From positions 619,222 to 683,221 of the forward strand of contig NZ_CP007026.1 in NCBI RefSeq assembly GCF_000812185.1: a stretch of DNA of 64,000 bases. Direction: 5' to 3'. This DNA comes from Candidatus Nitrosopelagicus brevis (lineage in GTDB: Archaea; Thermoproteota; Nitrososphaeria; Nitrososphaerales; Nitrosopumilaceae). This document shows positions 52,268-60,731 of the stretch, one piece after another. The translations under genes were made by a program, and so were the position numbers. The notes beneath the pieces are model-generated. The model was not told the origin of the DNA. It searched no databases and worked only from the letters and a program-made list of their open reading frames with translations. Every line of letters begins with the position of its first letter. Position 1 is the first letter of the stretch.

Positions 52268-52503
52268 CAGAAAATGATGATATCAAGCATAATTTGATGC
52301 TGAATATCAAACGCTTGGAGGGAATTTTAGAGAGAATCGACAAGTATTGCCATAATTATGATCAAGAAAAAGTTGATGCATCAGTTGCAGTTTTAAAAAT
52401 CAAAAGTTCAATAGAAAATCTTCGAGAAATAATTCCAGAGATGAGTAGAGATGCAGAATCAATAGATCAAGAAACTGATAAACCAGAAGAAGAAAAAGAT
52501 TAA
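52264..52503 (+). CDS. Hypothetical helical protein
   Basis: A 79-residue, highly charged helical protein with an acidic C-terminal tail (DQETDKPEEEKD). Predicted coiled coil across the centre (NIKRLEGILERID ...). No family recognised. Followed 24 bases later by another small acidic gene. Confidence 0.6.
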   Translation: MTENDDIKHNLMLNIKRLEGILERIDKYCHNYDQEKVDASVAVLKIKSSIENLREIIPEMSRDAESIDQETDKPEEEKD

Positions 52504-52527
52504 CTAACCTAAAAATTAAAAAAAAAT

Positions 52528-52704
52528 ATGAGTTTTGAAGAAGACGTAGATGTTTATGGTGAATGTAGAAATTTCATCAAGTTTTGTAAAGAACAAGGAA
52601 TTCCGGTGACTTCTGAAGCTGTGGCAACAGTTTGGGCAGCATTTCAGACTAATGTGGCATTGGATGATGATGAAGACGAAGAGACAACGTTAGATGATTA
52701 CTAG
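52528..52704 (+). CDS. Small acidic protein (58 aa)
   Basis: An ATG-started 58-residue protein beginning MSFEEDVDVYGECRNF and ending in an Asp/Glu-rich tail (DDDEDEE). No family recognised. It ends directly at the convergent acs stop. Third member of the short-gene run after fen. Confidence 0.6.
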   Translation: MSFEEDVDVYGECRNFIKFCKEQGIPVTSEAVATVWAAFQTNVALDDDEDEETTLDDY

Positions 52705-54627
52705 TTATTTTTTCTGATTTTCAATATTTTTTTGTAGTTCTTGGAATGCAGATTGAATTTCATTTACCGCTGCACCATCTTCTAAAGTACTCACATCACC
52801 AATTGTTTCATTTTTTGCAATTGCCTTTAGTAAACGACGCATAATTTTTCCACTTCGGGTTTTTGGAAGTTTGTTTACAAAGTAAAATTGACTAGGAGTT
52901 GCAATGGGGCCAATTTGTGTTCGAATAGTTTCACGTAGTTCAGAACGAAGTTGTTCCTCAGAAGTACTAACATTTTCTTTTAACATAACAAATGCAATGA
53001 TGGATTCACCTTTTACTTCATCAGGAATTCCACATACTGCAGATTCTGCAACATCATTATGAGAAACAATACTACTTTCTAATTCTGCAGTTCCAATTCT
53101 ATGACCTGCGACTTTTAGAACATCATCTGAACGACCAAGTAACCACAAATAACCATCAGAATCCTTAATGGCGTAATCTCCAGGATAATAAAGTGATTCA
53201 AATTTTGACCAATAGACATCTTTGTATTTTTCAGCATCCTTCCATAATCCTAATAACATTCCTGGCCAAGGAGTTTTAATTATTAGAGAACCTTTTGTTT
53301 CAGATTCTACTTCATTACCAGTTTCGTCAACAACTTCAATATCTAATCCAGGGATAGGTAATGTTGCAGAACCAGGTTTCAACGGAATTGTTTCAATACC
53401 AGGTAAAGGACTGATTAGCATTCCACCAGTTTCAGTTTGCCACCATGTATCAATTATTGGGCATTTCTTTTTTCCAATTACATTGAAATACCATTTCCAA
53501 ACTTCAGGATTAATCGGTTCGCCAACAGTTCCAAGTAAACGTAAAGTTGAAAGATTAAATGAATTTGGAATATCATCTCCAAATTTCATTAACATTCGAA
53601 GAGCAGTTGGTGTTGTGTAAAAAATTGTAACACCGTATTTTTGGATTATGTCCCACATTCTAGATGAATCAGGATGATCAGGTGCACCTTCATACATTAC
53701 CTGTGTTGCACCGTGTAACAAAGGACCATAGACCACATAACTATGACCGGTAACCCATCCTATGTCTGCAGTACAAAAATAAACATCGGTATCTTTTATG
53801 TCAAATGCCCATTTGTATGTAGAATAAAGATGAGTTAGATAACCACCAATCCCATGCAATACTCCTTTAGGTTTCCCAGTAGTACCAGAAGTGTATAAGA
53901 TGTATAATGAATCAGTACTATCAAGTATTTCTGCATCACATTCTTCAGATGAGTTTTGCATTACCTCATGCCAAAGCAAATCTTTTTCATTCAATTGTAT
54001 TTTTTGGCCAGTTCTTTGATAGACAATGACATTTTTCACAAATTGTACTGAAGATGCAGAATCATCTACAATTTCTTTGAGATTGATTATCTTACCTTTC
54101 CTATATCCACCATCAGCAGTGATGATTATTTTTGATTGAGAATCTTCCACTCTGTCAGAAAGAGACTTTGAGCTAAATCCAGAAAATACGACGGTATGAA
54201 TTGCGCCAATTCGGGCACAGGCGAGCATGGATATGGGCAATTCAGGTATCATTGGGAGATAAATTGTAACACGGTCACCTTTTTTCACACCTAATGATTT
54301 TAGAACATTTGCAAGTTTTTTGACTTCTACAAACATTTCTTTGTAAGTAATTTTTCGGTCAGTTCCATCTTCACCTTCCCACAAAATTGCTGGTTTTTCA
54401 GATTTTGAATCTTGATGAATATCCAAGGTATTGTAAGAAGCATTGATTTTTCCACCTACAAACCATCGCGCAAAAGGTGGGTTCCACTGTAAAGTTTCAG
54501 TCCACGGCTCAAACCATGACAATGATTTTGCACAATTATTCCAAAATGAGACATAATCATTTTTTGCAGAAGTCCTAATTGAGGAATCATTATTCCCCAA
54601 ACCAATATCAAATTCTTCAGAATGCAA
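52705..54627 (-). CDS. acs: Acetyl-CoA synthetase (AMP-forming) or related acyl-CoA synthetase
   Basis: A 640-residue adenylating enzyme of the Acs type: YTSGTTGKPKGVLHG (ATP loop, about 255-270), DTWWQTETGG (acyl specificity region, near 400) and the C-terminal KTRSGKIMRRLLKAI with the regulatory/catalytic Lys. The Trp in D-T-W-W-Q-T limits the pocket to acetate or propionate. It may feed acetate or related acids into carbon metabolism. No acetyltransferase or deacetylase regulator is adjacent. Confidence 0.93.
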   Translation of the reverse strand: MHSEEFDIGLGNNDSSIRTSAKNDYVSFWNNCAKSLSWFEPWTETLQWNPPFARWFVGGKINASYNTLDIHQDSKSEKPAILWEGEDGTDRKITYKEMFVEVKKLANVLKSLGVKKGDRVTIYLPMIPELPISMLACARIGAIHTVVFSGFSSKSLSDRVEDSQSKIIITADGGYRKGKIINLKEIVDDSASSVQFVKNVIVYQRTGQKIQLNEKDLLWHEVMQNSSEECDAEILDSTDSLYILYTSGTTGKPKGVLHGIGGYLTHLYSTYKWAFDIKDTDVYFCTADIGWVTGHSYVVYGPLLHGATQVMYEGAPDHPDSSRMWDIIQKYGVTIFYTTPTALRMLMKFGDDIPNSFNLSTLRLLGTVGEPINPEVWKWYFNVIGKKKCPIIDTWWQTETGGMLISPLPGIETIPLKPGSATLPIPGLDIEVVDETGNEVESETKGSLIIKTPWPGMLLGLWKDAEKYKDVYWSKFESLYYPGDYAIKDSDGYLWLLGRSDDVLKVAGHRIGTAELESSIVSHNDVAESAVCGIPDEVKGESIIAFVMLKENVSTSEEQLRSELRETIRTQIGPIATPSQFYFVNKLPKTRSGKIMRRLLKAIAKNETIGDVSTLEDGAAVNEIQSAFQELQKNIENQKK

Positions 54628-54671
54628 TTATAGATTATTTGAATAATGAATGTTTTAAGAATTTTGAATTA

Positions 54672-55478
54672 TTATTGTGAATTCATTCTTTTAATCCAGT
54701 CAGATTCAGGTTCTGCCGGAATTTGTTCTTGTGCAGGAATTGTCATTACTTGAGTCTCAGAAGACTTTTGTGATGAGGACTCGACGCTAGGAGGTTCTGG
54801 CAAACGAGTCTCAATTGGCTCATCATCAGAAGGTTGTGGTAGATAAGTTCCTGGCATCGCTGATGGTGACACCTCTGGAATCATATCTTCGAGTGAGAGA
54901 TTTGCTAGTCTGGATTTAACTTTAGAAATCTCATCTTTCTCATGTTTCATGTGCTGAAGCATTTCGTCTGTTTCGCTTTGAACATGGTCGAAGGTCTCCT
55001 GAGAAATTTCGTTACTTTTGAGTTGAACTTTTGCGTCAAACAAAAGAACTTTGACAGATTTTTCCTGTTCTTCAATTTCGACGACTCTATTATCTAATTC
55101 AGAACTAATTTCAAATTCAGTACGTTGGAGTGTCATTAATTTAGTGTTGTACTTTTCATGAATAATTTCTGCATCAGATTTCATGCTGTCGTTGTCAGAG
55201 ACAATTTCCATCAATGCGTTAAGACGTCGGATTACAAGTTCTTTTTGTTTTAGTAAACGTTGTGAATCCAATCTCCACTTTGGAATGAAAATTACTACTT
55301 CAGATTGAACTACGAGTTGATCAAAAGCAATTTGTTTTAGGCCTTCAGACCCGCAATTGATGCCGACTGTCTGTATAGAACCATCAACATCAGTTGAGGT
55401 ACCTAAAATTTTGCCCATTGGTGCACCGTACATGTCTTTTACGGGTTTTCCAATAATCTCAACTTCACAGTTGCTCAT
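54672..55478 (-). CDS. cdvA: Cell division protein CdvA
   Basis: CdvA is the membrane-recruiting component of the archaeal Cdv (ESCRT-III-like) division machinery. The 268-residue protein has the expected plan: an N-terminal PRC-barrel-like domain (1-75, GKPVKDMYGAPMGKILG), a long coiled coil (about 78-195), a Pro/Ser-rich linker, and a conserved C-terminal end (SDWIKRMNSQ) that probably binds CdvB. cdvB and cdvC are not adjacent, as is usual in thaumarchaea. Confidence 0.85.
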   Translation of the reverse strand: MSNCEVEIIGKPVKDMYGAPMGKILGTSTDVDGSIQTVGINCGSEGLKQIAFDQLVVQSEVVIFIPKWRLDSQRLLKQKELVIRRLNALMEIVSDNDSMKSDAEIIHEKYNTKLMTLQRTEFEISSELDNRVVEIEEQEKSVKVLLFDAKVQLKSNEISQETFDHVQSETDEMLQHMKHEKDEISKVKSRLANLSLEDMIPEVSPSAMPGTYLPQPSDDEPIETRLPEPPSVESSSQKSSETQVMTIPAQEQIPAEPESDWIKRMNSQ

Positions 55479-55611
55479 GAATGGAGATTGACAGATCCGT
55501 ATAACCGACCAAGTGTTAACAAGGTTGACAATTTTAGTACAAAGAAATTAACTAAATTAAAAATTCATGACTAAACGTATTTGTATTATTACAATTTAAC
55601 AAAAAATTAAC

Positions 55612-55923
55612 ATGATTGACAAAGAAGAATTAGCTCAGATTATGAAATTTGTATCAGAATATTGGGAAAAATTGAAAAATGATCCTGACAACGATGCTCT
55701 AAAGATTTTACCATCTAAATTTTGGATGAAATCACTTGGAGGTCCTGTTGGAAATGATAAAACAACCAAAGGCAGATGGGTTACAACTTTGATGTATTTG
55801 GAAGACGAAGAAATGGAAAAATCATTTCGCGAGGTTTTAGCACGTTGGCAAGCTAAAGGTCAACAAACAGCAACTGATCTTCCAACAAAATCACCCGATC
55901 TAATTCAAATTGGCAGAAGATAA
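55612..55923 (+). CDS. Hypothetical protein
   Basis: A 103-residue mixed-charge soluble protein (MIDKEELAQIMKFVSEYWEKL...) with several Trp residues. No membrane segment or known motif. It is followed by the thyX operon 30 bases later on the same strand. The 130-base gap to cdvA upstream holds both genes' AT-rich promoters and nothing else recognised. Confidence 0.65.
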   Translation: MIDKEELAQIMKFVSEYWEKLKNDPDNDALKILPSKFWMKSLGGPVGNDKTTKGRWVTTLMYLEDEEMEKSFREVLARWQAKGQQTATDLPTKSPDLIQIGRR

Positions 55924-55953
55924 AGATAAAACCAATTACGAAAAATAATATTA

Positions 55954-57564
55954 TTGTCCGAATTTTCTAAAAATGAAAGAAGAATTTTAGAAAAACATTT
56001 TTCAAACTCAGATAAGAATGTCTTTGCTGTAATAACACCAAGGCAAGTTGATCGTGGTGCATTGATGTCACGATATAGTAGAACTGACAAAAGTATGAGG
56101 AAAATTTTCTTAGATGAATTTTTAAAAAATAAAAATCGTGGAGAGGAGTTTTACGATAGAGTTTTACTCGAATACGGAGATGATTCAGTTGCAGAACTAG
56201 GTATTGCACAAATTGCAATTGAAGGACTTACAAATATAGCAGTTAAAAAAATTGAAGATAGAAGGATTGGCTTTTCATATTTAGAAAAATCCTCACGATA
56301 TGTTTCATGGGATAAAAAAATTAAAGGAAAATACAAATTTCTGCATGAACCGACAATAATGAAAACTAAATTTGCAGATGAATATATCGATGCATGTAAT
56401 TTAGATTTTGAAGTTTATTCAAAAAATATAGAACCTATGTTAAAATTAATTCGAGAAAGAGATTCGATCAACAATTATAAATTTAAAGATAAAGACGGTA
56501 AAGAAAAAAAATTTAGTGCCATAAATGATGATTCAATTCTTAAATCATCAATGAGAATATACAATGCTGCAACAAAAGCAAAAGCACTTGATGCATTAAG
56601 AAGCTTACTTCCTGCATCAACGTTAACAAATGTAGGAGTTACAGGAAATGGCAGAGCGTTTGAATATTTATTATCAATATTATTTGCATCAAAATTAAAA
56701 GAAGAAAATAATTTAGCATTACAAATTAAAAAAGAATTAGACACTACAATCAAATCATTTGTTCGAAGATCTGATGACAAATATGGAAAAGTTCTACAGA
56801 AATATCTGAACAGTGTAAAAAAATCAGCACAAAATGTGGCAAAAACTTCAATTTCAGGCACACCATCTAAAGGAAAAATAGCAAAATTAGTAGAGTTTGA
56901 GAATGAAAATAAGGTAATCAACAGTGTGATATCAGCAATAATTTATGAGCAATCTCCAGGAATATCATTTGAGAAAATTTTACAACAAGTGAGAAAGATT
57001 CCAACAAATAAAAAAAAGAAAATTATTTTAGAAATGGCAGATTTACGAAAAAATAGAAGACATAGACCATCACGTGCATTTGAAATGGCAGAGTATACCT
57101 TTGATTTAGTCACAAATTTTGGAATGTTTAGAGATTTTCACAGACATAGAGCATTAACATTAGAAAGACAACTACTAACAACACATCACGGGTATGATAT
57201 GCCTCAAGAAGTAAAAGATCTTGGAATGCAAAAAGAATTCAAAGAATGTATGAACAATACAGACACTGTTTTCAAAAAAATTCAAAAGAAATATCCTGAA
57301 GAAGCACAGTACGTTGTCAATTTTGGATATAATTATCCATACATGATGAAAATGAATATGAGGGAAGCTGTTCACATGATTGAATTAAGAACTGTACCTC
57401 AAGGACATCAAGATTATAGAATTGTAGCACAAAAAATGTATCAAGCAATAAATAAAAAACATCCAATTCTAAGCAATATAATGAAATTTGTGGATATGAA
57501 TAAATACGAATTAGAAAGATTTGAATCAGAAAAAAGAACAGAAGAAAAAAGGAATAGACAATGA
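55954..57564 (+). CDS. thyX: Double-length ThyX-like flavin-dependent thymidylate synthase
   Basis: ThyX makes dTMP from dUMP with FAD and methylenetetrahydrofolate. This 536-residue protein is over twice the usual 220-250. The C-terminal half contains the ThyX motif ([14 protein letters not shown], about 392-406) and a [17 protein letters not shown] block. The N-terminal half has a related but altered version ([29 protein letters not shown], about 88-118). The best reading is a fused or duplicated ThyX, with only the C-terminal half keeping the canonical motif. Start codon is TTG. Overlaps msrB by 4 bases. Confidence 0.85.
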   Translation: MSEFSKNERRILEKHFSNSDKNVFAVITPRQVDRGALMSRYSRTDKSMRKIFLDEFLKNKNRGEEFYDRVLLEYGDDSVAELGIAQIAIEGLTNIAVKKIEDRRIGFSYLEKSSRYVSWDKKIKGKYKFLHEPTIMKTKFADEYIDACNLDFEVYSKNIEPMLKLIRERDSINNYKFKDKDGKEKKFSAINDDSILKSSMRIYNAATKAKALDALRSLLPASTLTNVGVTGNGRAFEYLLSILFASKLKEENNLALQIKKELDTTIKSFVRRSDDKYGKVLQKYLNSVKKSAQNVAKTSISGTPSKGKIAKLVEFENENKVINSVISAIIYEQSPGISFEKILQQVRKIPTNKKKKIILEMADLRKNRRHRPSRAFEMAEYTFDLVTNFGMFRDFHRHRALTLERQLLTTHHGYDMPQEVKDLGMQKEFKECMNNTDTVFKKIQKKYPEEAQYVVNFGYNYPYMMKMNMREAVHMIELRTVPQGHQDYRIVAQKMYQAINKKHPILSNIMKFVDMNKYELERFESEKRTEEKRNRQ

Positions 57565-57959
57565 CTGAAAAAATTACCAAAACCGATGAAGAATGGAAAA
57601 AAGAATTGACTGCAGAAGAATATGAAGTTTGTAGAATGAAAGGTACCGAGCAAGCATTTACTGGAATGTATTGGGATTGTAAAGATGATGGCGTATACAA
57701 ATGTAGAGCATGCGGAGTAGAATTATTTTCATCTGATGCAAAATTTGATTCAGGTACTGGATGGCCAAGTTTTTTCAAACCTGAAGATGATGAACAAATT
57801 GAATACATAGAAGACAGAAGTTATGGCATGTTGAGAGTTGAAGTTAATTGTAAAAAATGTGGATCACACTTGGGACATGTATTTGATGACGGTCCTGCGC
57901 CATCAAAACTTAGATACTGTATTAACTCAGTATCGCTCAAATTAGACAAGTCAAATTAA
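57561..57959 (+). CDS. msrB: Methionine-(R)-sulfoxide reductase B
   Basis: A 132-residue protein with two zinc knuckles (C-R-A-C-G and C-K-K-C-G), [20 protein letters not shown] and the catalytic Cys in RYCINSVSL near residue 120. It repairs oxidised methionine. It is coupled to thyX by a 4-base overlap. Confidence 0.95.
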   Translation: MTEKITKTDEEWKKELTAEEYEVCRMKGTEQAFTGMYWDCKDDGVYKCRACGVELFSSDAKFDSGTGWPSFFKPEDDEQIEYIEDRSYGMLRVEVNCKKCGSHLGHVFDDGPAPSKLRYCINSVSLKLDKSN

Positions 57960-57984
57960 ATAATCGACTTGATTTTACGATACT

Positions 57985-58995
57985 ATGAGAATAATACTAT
58001 GCGGATTTGGAGTAGTTGCACAAAGCTTTTCAGAGCTTTTAGAATCACGTACACATGACCTGTATTCTAAATTTGGATTAAGACCACGAATTGTAGGAGT
58101 ATTTGATAGTAAAGGATGCGCATATGATGAAACCGGTTTAGATTTAAAGAAATTAAATAAAATCAAAAAACAATCAGGCACAGTAAGAAATTATGATAAG
58201 TCAATAAAACAAATTTCAGGTAAAGAAATCATTGAAAATTTTGATGCAGATGTATTAATTGAAACTACTGCAAGTAACTATAAAGATGCAGAACCAGGAA
58301 TGAGCCACATTATTTCTGCAATGAAAAAAAAGATGCATGTTATATCAGTCAATAAAGGACCGCTTGCACTTGCATTTCCATCATTAATGGAATTAGCAAA
58401 TTATAATCAAGTTATGTTAAGATTCAGTGGTACTGTTGGTGGGGGAACGCCAATTTTAGATTATGCAAAAAATAGTTTACGAGGAGAAAAAATATTATCA
58501 TTTCAAGGAATTCTTAATGGTACAACTAACTACATACTGACAAACATGGCAGAAGGAATGTCATTTGAAGACGCATTAAACGATGCAAAATCAAAAGGAT
58601 ATGTTGAAGCAGATGAAGCACTTGATCTAGATGGATTAGACGCAGCTGCAAAACTTGTCATTTTAGCAAATTGGATAATGGGTATGAAAGTAACCATGCC
58701 AGACATTATCAAAAAAGGTATCCGTAAAGTAAACACAAATGATATCAAAAATGCAGAAAAAAATGGGTCTGCAGTGAAATTAATTGCATCATGTGACAAA
58801 GAATTGACAGTATCTCCTGTAGAAATCAAGATTAATGACCCACTGTGCGTGAATGGAACATTAAACGCAATATCATTTACATCAGAACATTCAGGTACTC
58901 AAACCATAATTGGTAGAGGGGCAGGAGGAACAGAAACTGCAAGTTCTATACTTAGAGACCTGATAGATATTAGAAAAGAGATTACAAAATCTTGA
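57985..58995 (+). CDS. hom: Homoserine dehydrogenase
   Basis: The 336-residue monofunctional enzyme reduces aspartate semialdehyde to homoserine for threonine and methionine. The N-terminal NAD(P)-binding G-F-G-V-V loop is at about 5-9, HVISVNKGPLAL near 110, FSGTVGGGTPILDYAKNSL near 145, and GILNGTTNYILTNM with the substrate loop EADEALDLDGLDAAAKL. No aspartokinase fusion. Overlaps the PUA-protein gene by 4 bases. Confidence 0.95.
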   Translation: MRIILCGFGVVAQSFSELLESRTHDLYSKFGLRPRIVGVFDSKGCAYDETGLDLKKLNKIKKQSGTVRNYDKSIKQISGKEIIENFDADVLIETTASNYKDAEPGMSHIISAMKKKMHVISVNKGPLALAFPSLMELANYNQVMLRFSGTVGGGTPILDYAKNSLRGEKILSFQGILNGTTNYILTNMAEGMSFEDALNDAKSKGYVEADEALDLDGLDAAAKLVILANWIMGMKVTMPDIIKKGIRKVNTNDIKNAEKNGSAVKLIASCDKELTVSPVEIKINDPLCVNGTLNAISFTSEHSGTQTIIGRGAGGTETASSILRDLIDIRKEITKS

Positions 58996-59462
58996 AAACA
59001 AATCTAATTTCAAAGAGTGAGACAACACAATTGCTAAAAATTGTCTCAGAAAAATGGAAAATTGATCTACCTAAAGTGAAAAATCTAAAGGTCTATGAAA
59101 TTGATGATGAGATTCAATTAATCACGGGTAATGAGATTAAAATTTTAAAAATTAAGGATGAACATCTCCCATTTCTTAGTGAAATTACAACATTGGAAAA
59201 ATTTCCATATGTTCAAGTTGACATGGGCGCGGTAAAATTCATGTGTAAGGGAGCAAATCTCATGAGACCAGGAATTAAAAAATTTTCAGAATTCTCTAAG
59301 GACGACATAGTTTGCATAGTAGAGGAATCACAAAACAAATTTTTGGCTGTAGGAAAATCAATAGTAGATAGTTCAGAATTAGACAATATGGATAAAGGAG
59401 AGGTATTGAAAAATTTACACTATATTTCTGATAAGGCGTGGGAAATTTCTAAAACACTATAG
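58992..59462 (+). CDS. PUA-domain RNA-binding protein
   Basis: A 156-residue protein with a pre-PUA (DUF1947-like) N-terminal half and a PUA domain from about 75 (VDMGAVKFMCKGANLMRPGI ... KDDIVCIVEE). The arrangement resembles the MCT-1/archaeal PUA proteins thought to act in translation or rRNA/tRNA modification; exact role unknown. Starts at TTG within the hom stop. Confidence 0.85.
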   Translation: MKTNLISKSETTQLLKIVSEKWKIDLPKVKNLKVYEIDDEIQLITGNEIKILKIKDEHLPFLSEITTLEKFPYVQVDMGAVKFMCKGANLMRPGIKKFSEFSKDDIVCIVEESQNKFLAVGKSIVDSSELDNMDKGEVLKNLHYISDKAWEISKTL

Positions 59463-59463
59463 A

Positions 59464-60057
59464 TTATTTAACATCTTCAGTAAATTCAGTAATTCCATCT
59501 TTGTTAACTACTAAAACATCAATTCCATCACCGCTGAATGAATCTCTCATTGTTGCAGAACGTACTGCTTTTACAGCTAAATCTGTAGCCTCTTTTTCAT
59601 TCATGTTTTCTTTAAACTGTGGGTCTAAGACACCTAATGCCATTTCAGCACCAGTGCCGACTGCAGCATATTCATCAGGTAATACTGAGCCAAGAGGATC
59701 AAGTGTGTATATGACAGGTTTGTCAGTCATTCCTCCAACAATTACTTGTGTCAACAATGGGAAGTATCTTCTTTCATACATCATGTTTGACATCATTTTT
59801 GCAATTGTGTTTGGTGGAACATCACGTTTCAAATCCATTTTTCTAATTTTTGCTAAAGCAGAAATTTGTAATGATAGTAATTGCATATCAGCTACTAGAC
59901 CAGCACAAGTTGCACCAACTTTAGGAGTTATTGGAAAAGTTTTCTTTGTTGATTTACTAACCAAAAAATTTCCATATGCAATTCTTTTCTCACTTGCAAA
60001 TACCACACCTTCATCAAAGGTGATACCTACAGCGGTTGCGCCTGGCATGTAACTCAT
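59464..60057 (-). CDS. psmB: Proteasome beta subunit, predicted catalytically inactive
   Basis: A 197-residue 20S proteasome beta subunit (GITFDEGVVFASEKRIAYGNFLVSK and TCAGLVADMQLL are diagnostic). In active subunits, self-cleavage exposes a T-T-T-V-G start. Here the same position reads A-T-A-V-G, so Thr1 is Ala; the conserved Asp17 is Glu; Lys33 is kept. It should therefore lack peptidase activity. Archaea with two beta subunits (e.g. Sulfolobus) have one of this kind, which affects assembly; an active partner is expected elsewhere. Confidence 0.92.
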   Translation of the reverse strand: MSYMPGATAVGITFDEGVVFASEKRIAYGNFLVSKSTKKTFPITPKVGATCAGLVADMQLLSLQISALAKIRKMDLKRDVPPNTIAKMMSNMMYERRYFPLLTQVIVGGMTDKPVIYTLDPLGSVLPDEYAAVGTGAEMALGVLDPQFKENMNEKEATDLAVKAVRSATMRDSFSGDGIDVLVVNKDGITEFTEDVK

Positions 60058-60059
60058 GA

Positions 60060-60210
60060 TTACACTCTGAAAATAGACAATAAAAGCATTAGTAAAAATT
60101 TGTGAATACCCTTAGTTAGGGTGGTATCTAAAAAACGGTAGATCGTTAATTGCCGAGAACGCATCAGCGTGTTACCGCGGTCAACGTTACTGACATATTT
60201 TTCGATCAGT
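60060..60210 (-). terminator. Structured 3' region and T-run after the Lys/Ala-rich gene
   Basis: The gap between the Lys/Ala-rich gene and psmB is richer in G+C than its surroundings. On the minus strand, CGGTA (rc of 60173-60177) can pair with TACCG (rc of 60136-60140), with inner ACGC/GCGT hairpin. It ends in a T6 run (rc of 60130-60135), typical of archaeal termination. A small processed RNA is an alternative. Confidence 0.4.
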
Positions 60211-60642
60211 TTAACGACGACGTCGTTTTGGAGCTTTACGTTTTGCTGCTTTTCTTTTTGGGGCTGCTTTTCTTTTTGCTGCCTTTCTTTTTGGAGCTGC
60301 TTTACGTTTTGCGGCCTTACGTTTTGGAGCTGCTTTACGTTTTGCTGCCTTTCTTTTTGGGGCTGCTTTACGTTTTGCTGCTTTACGTTTTGGAGCTGCC
60401 TTACGTTTTGCTGCTTTTCTTTTTGGGGCTGCTTTTCTTTTTGCTGCCTTTCTTTTTGGAGCTGCTTTACGTTTTGGAGCTGCCTTACGTTTTGCACCAC
60501 CTTTTGCGGCGGTTCTCTTACGTTTGCGTGCTGCAGAAGCTCTCTTCTTTGTAGCTGCTGCTGCTGCGGCTGCTGCTCTTCTTTTGCGAGTGCGTGCTGC
60601 TTTTTTAGCTGCTGCGCTTCTCTTAGCTTTAGACATAGCCAT
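60211..60642 (-). CDS. Lys/Ala-rich repetitive basic protein (histone-H1-like tail)
   Basis: A 143-residue protein of extreme composition: Lys, Ala, Arg and some Pro make up nearly all of it. After an alanine-rich start it consists of an 11-residue repeat (K-R-K-A-A-P-K-R-K-A-A) about seven times. This resembles the C-terminal tail of eukaryotic linker histones and bacterial Hc1/AlgP-type proteins, so DNA or RNA compaction is likely. An ATG two codons in is an alternative. A TATAACA element lies about 25 bases upstream. Antisense open frames here are by-products of the repeat. Confidence 0.8.
   Translation of the reverse strand: MAMSKAKRSAAAKKAARTRKRRAAAAAAAATKKRASAARKRKRTAAKGGAKRKAAPKRKAAPKRKAAKRKAAPKRKAAKRKAAPKRKAAKRKAAPKRKAAKRKAAPKRKAAKRKAAPKRKAAKRKAAPKRKAAKRKAPKRRRR
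60232..60500 (-). repeat. 33-bp tandem repeat in the Lys/Ala-rich gene
   Basis: About seven to eight imperfect copies of a 33-bp unit encode the 11-residue K-R-K-A-A-P repeat. Copies differ mainly by synonymous changes between TTT/CTT-type Lys codons and ACG/TCT Arg codons, so copy number can change in frame. Confidence 0.85.
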
Positions 60643-60731
60643 AACTTGTTGCGAGATCTTAACAGTGTTATACTATACAAGTTACATGTTTTCACACACA
60701 TTGTGTAAAATAATCAAGTAGATTTTGCAAA

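Noticed and set aside
60060-60708. Several long frames on both strands over the Lys/Ala-rich gene, including Cys/Phe-rich and Gln/Lys-rich translations
   Set aside because: All arise from the 33-bp repeat. The frame giving the Lys/Ala repeat has the promoter and a biologically known composition.
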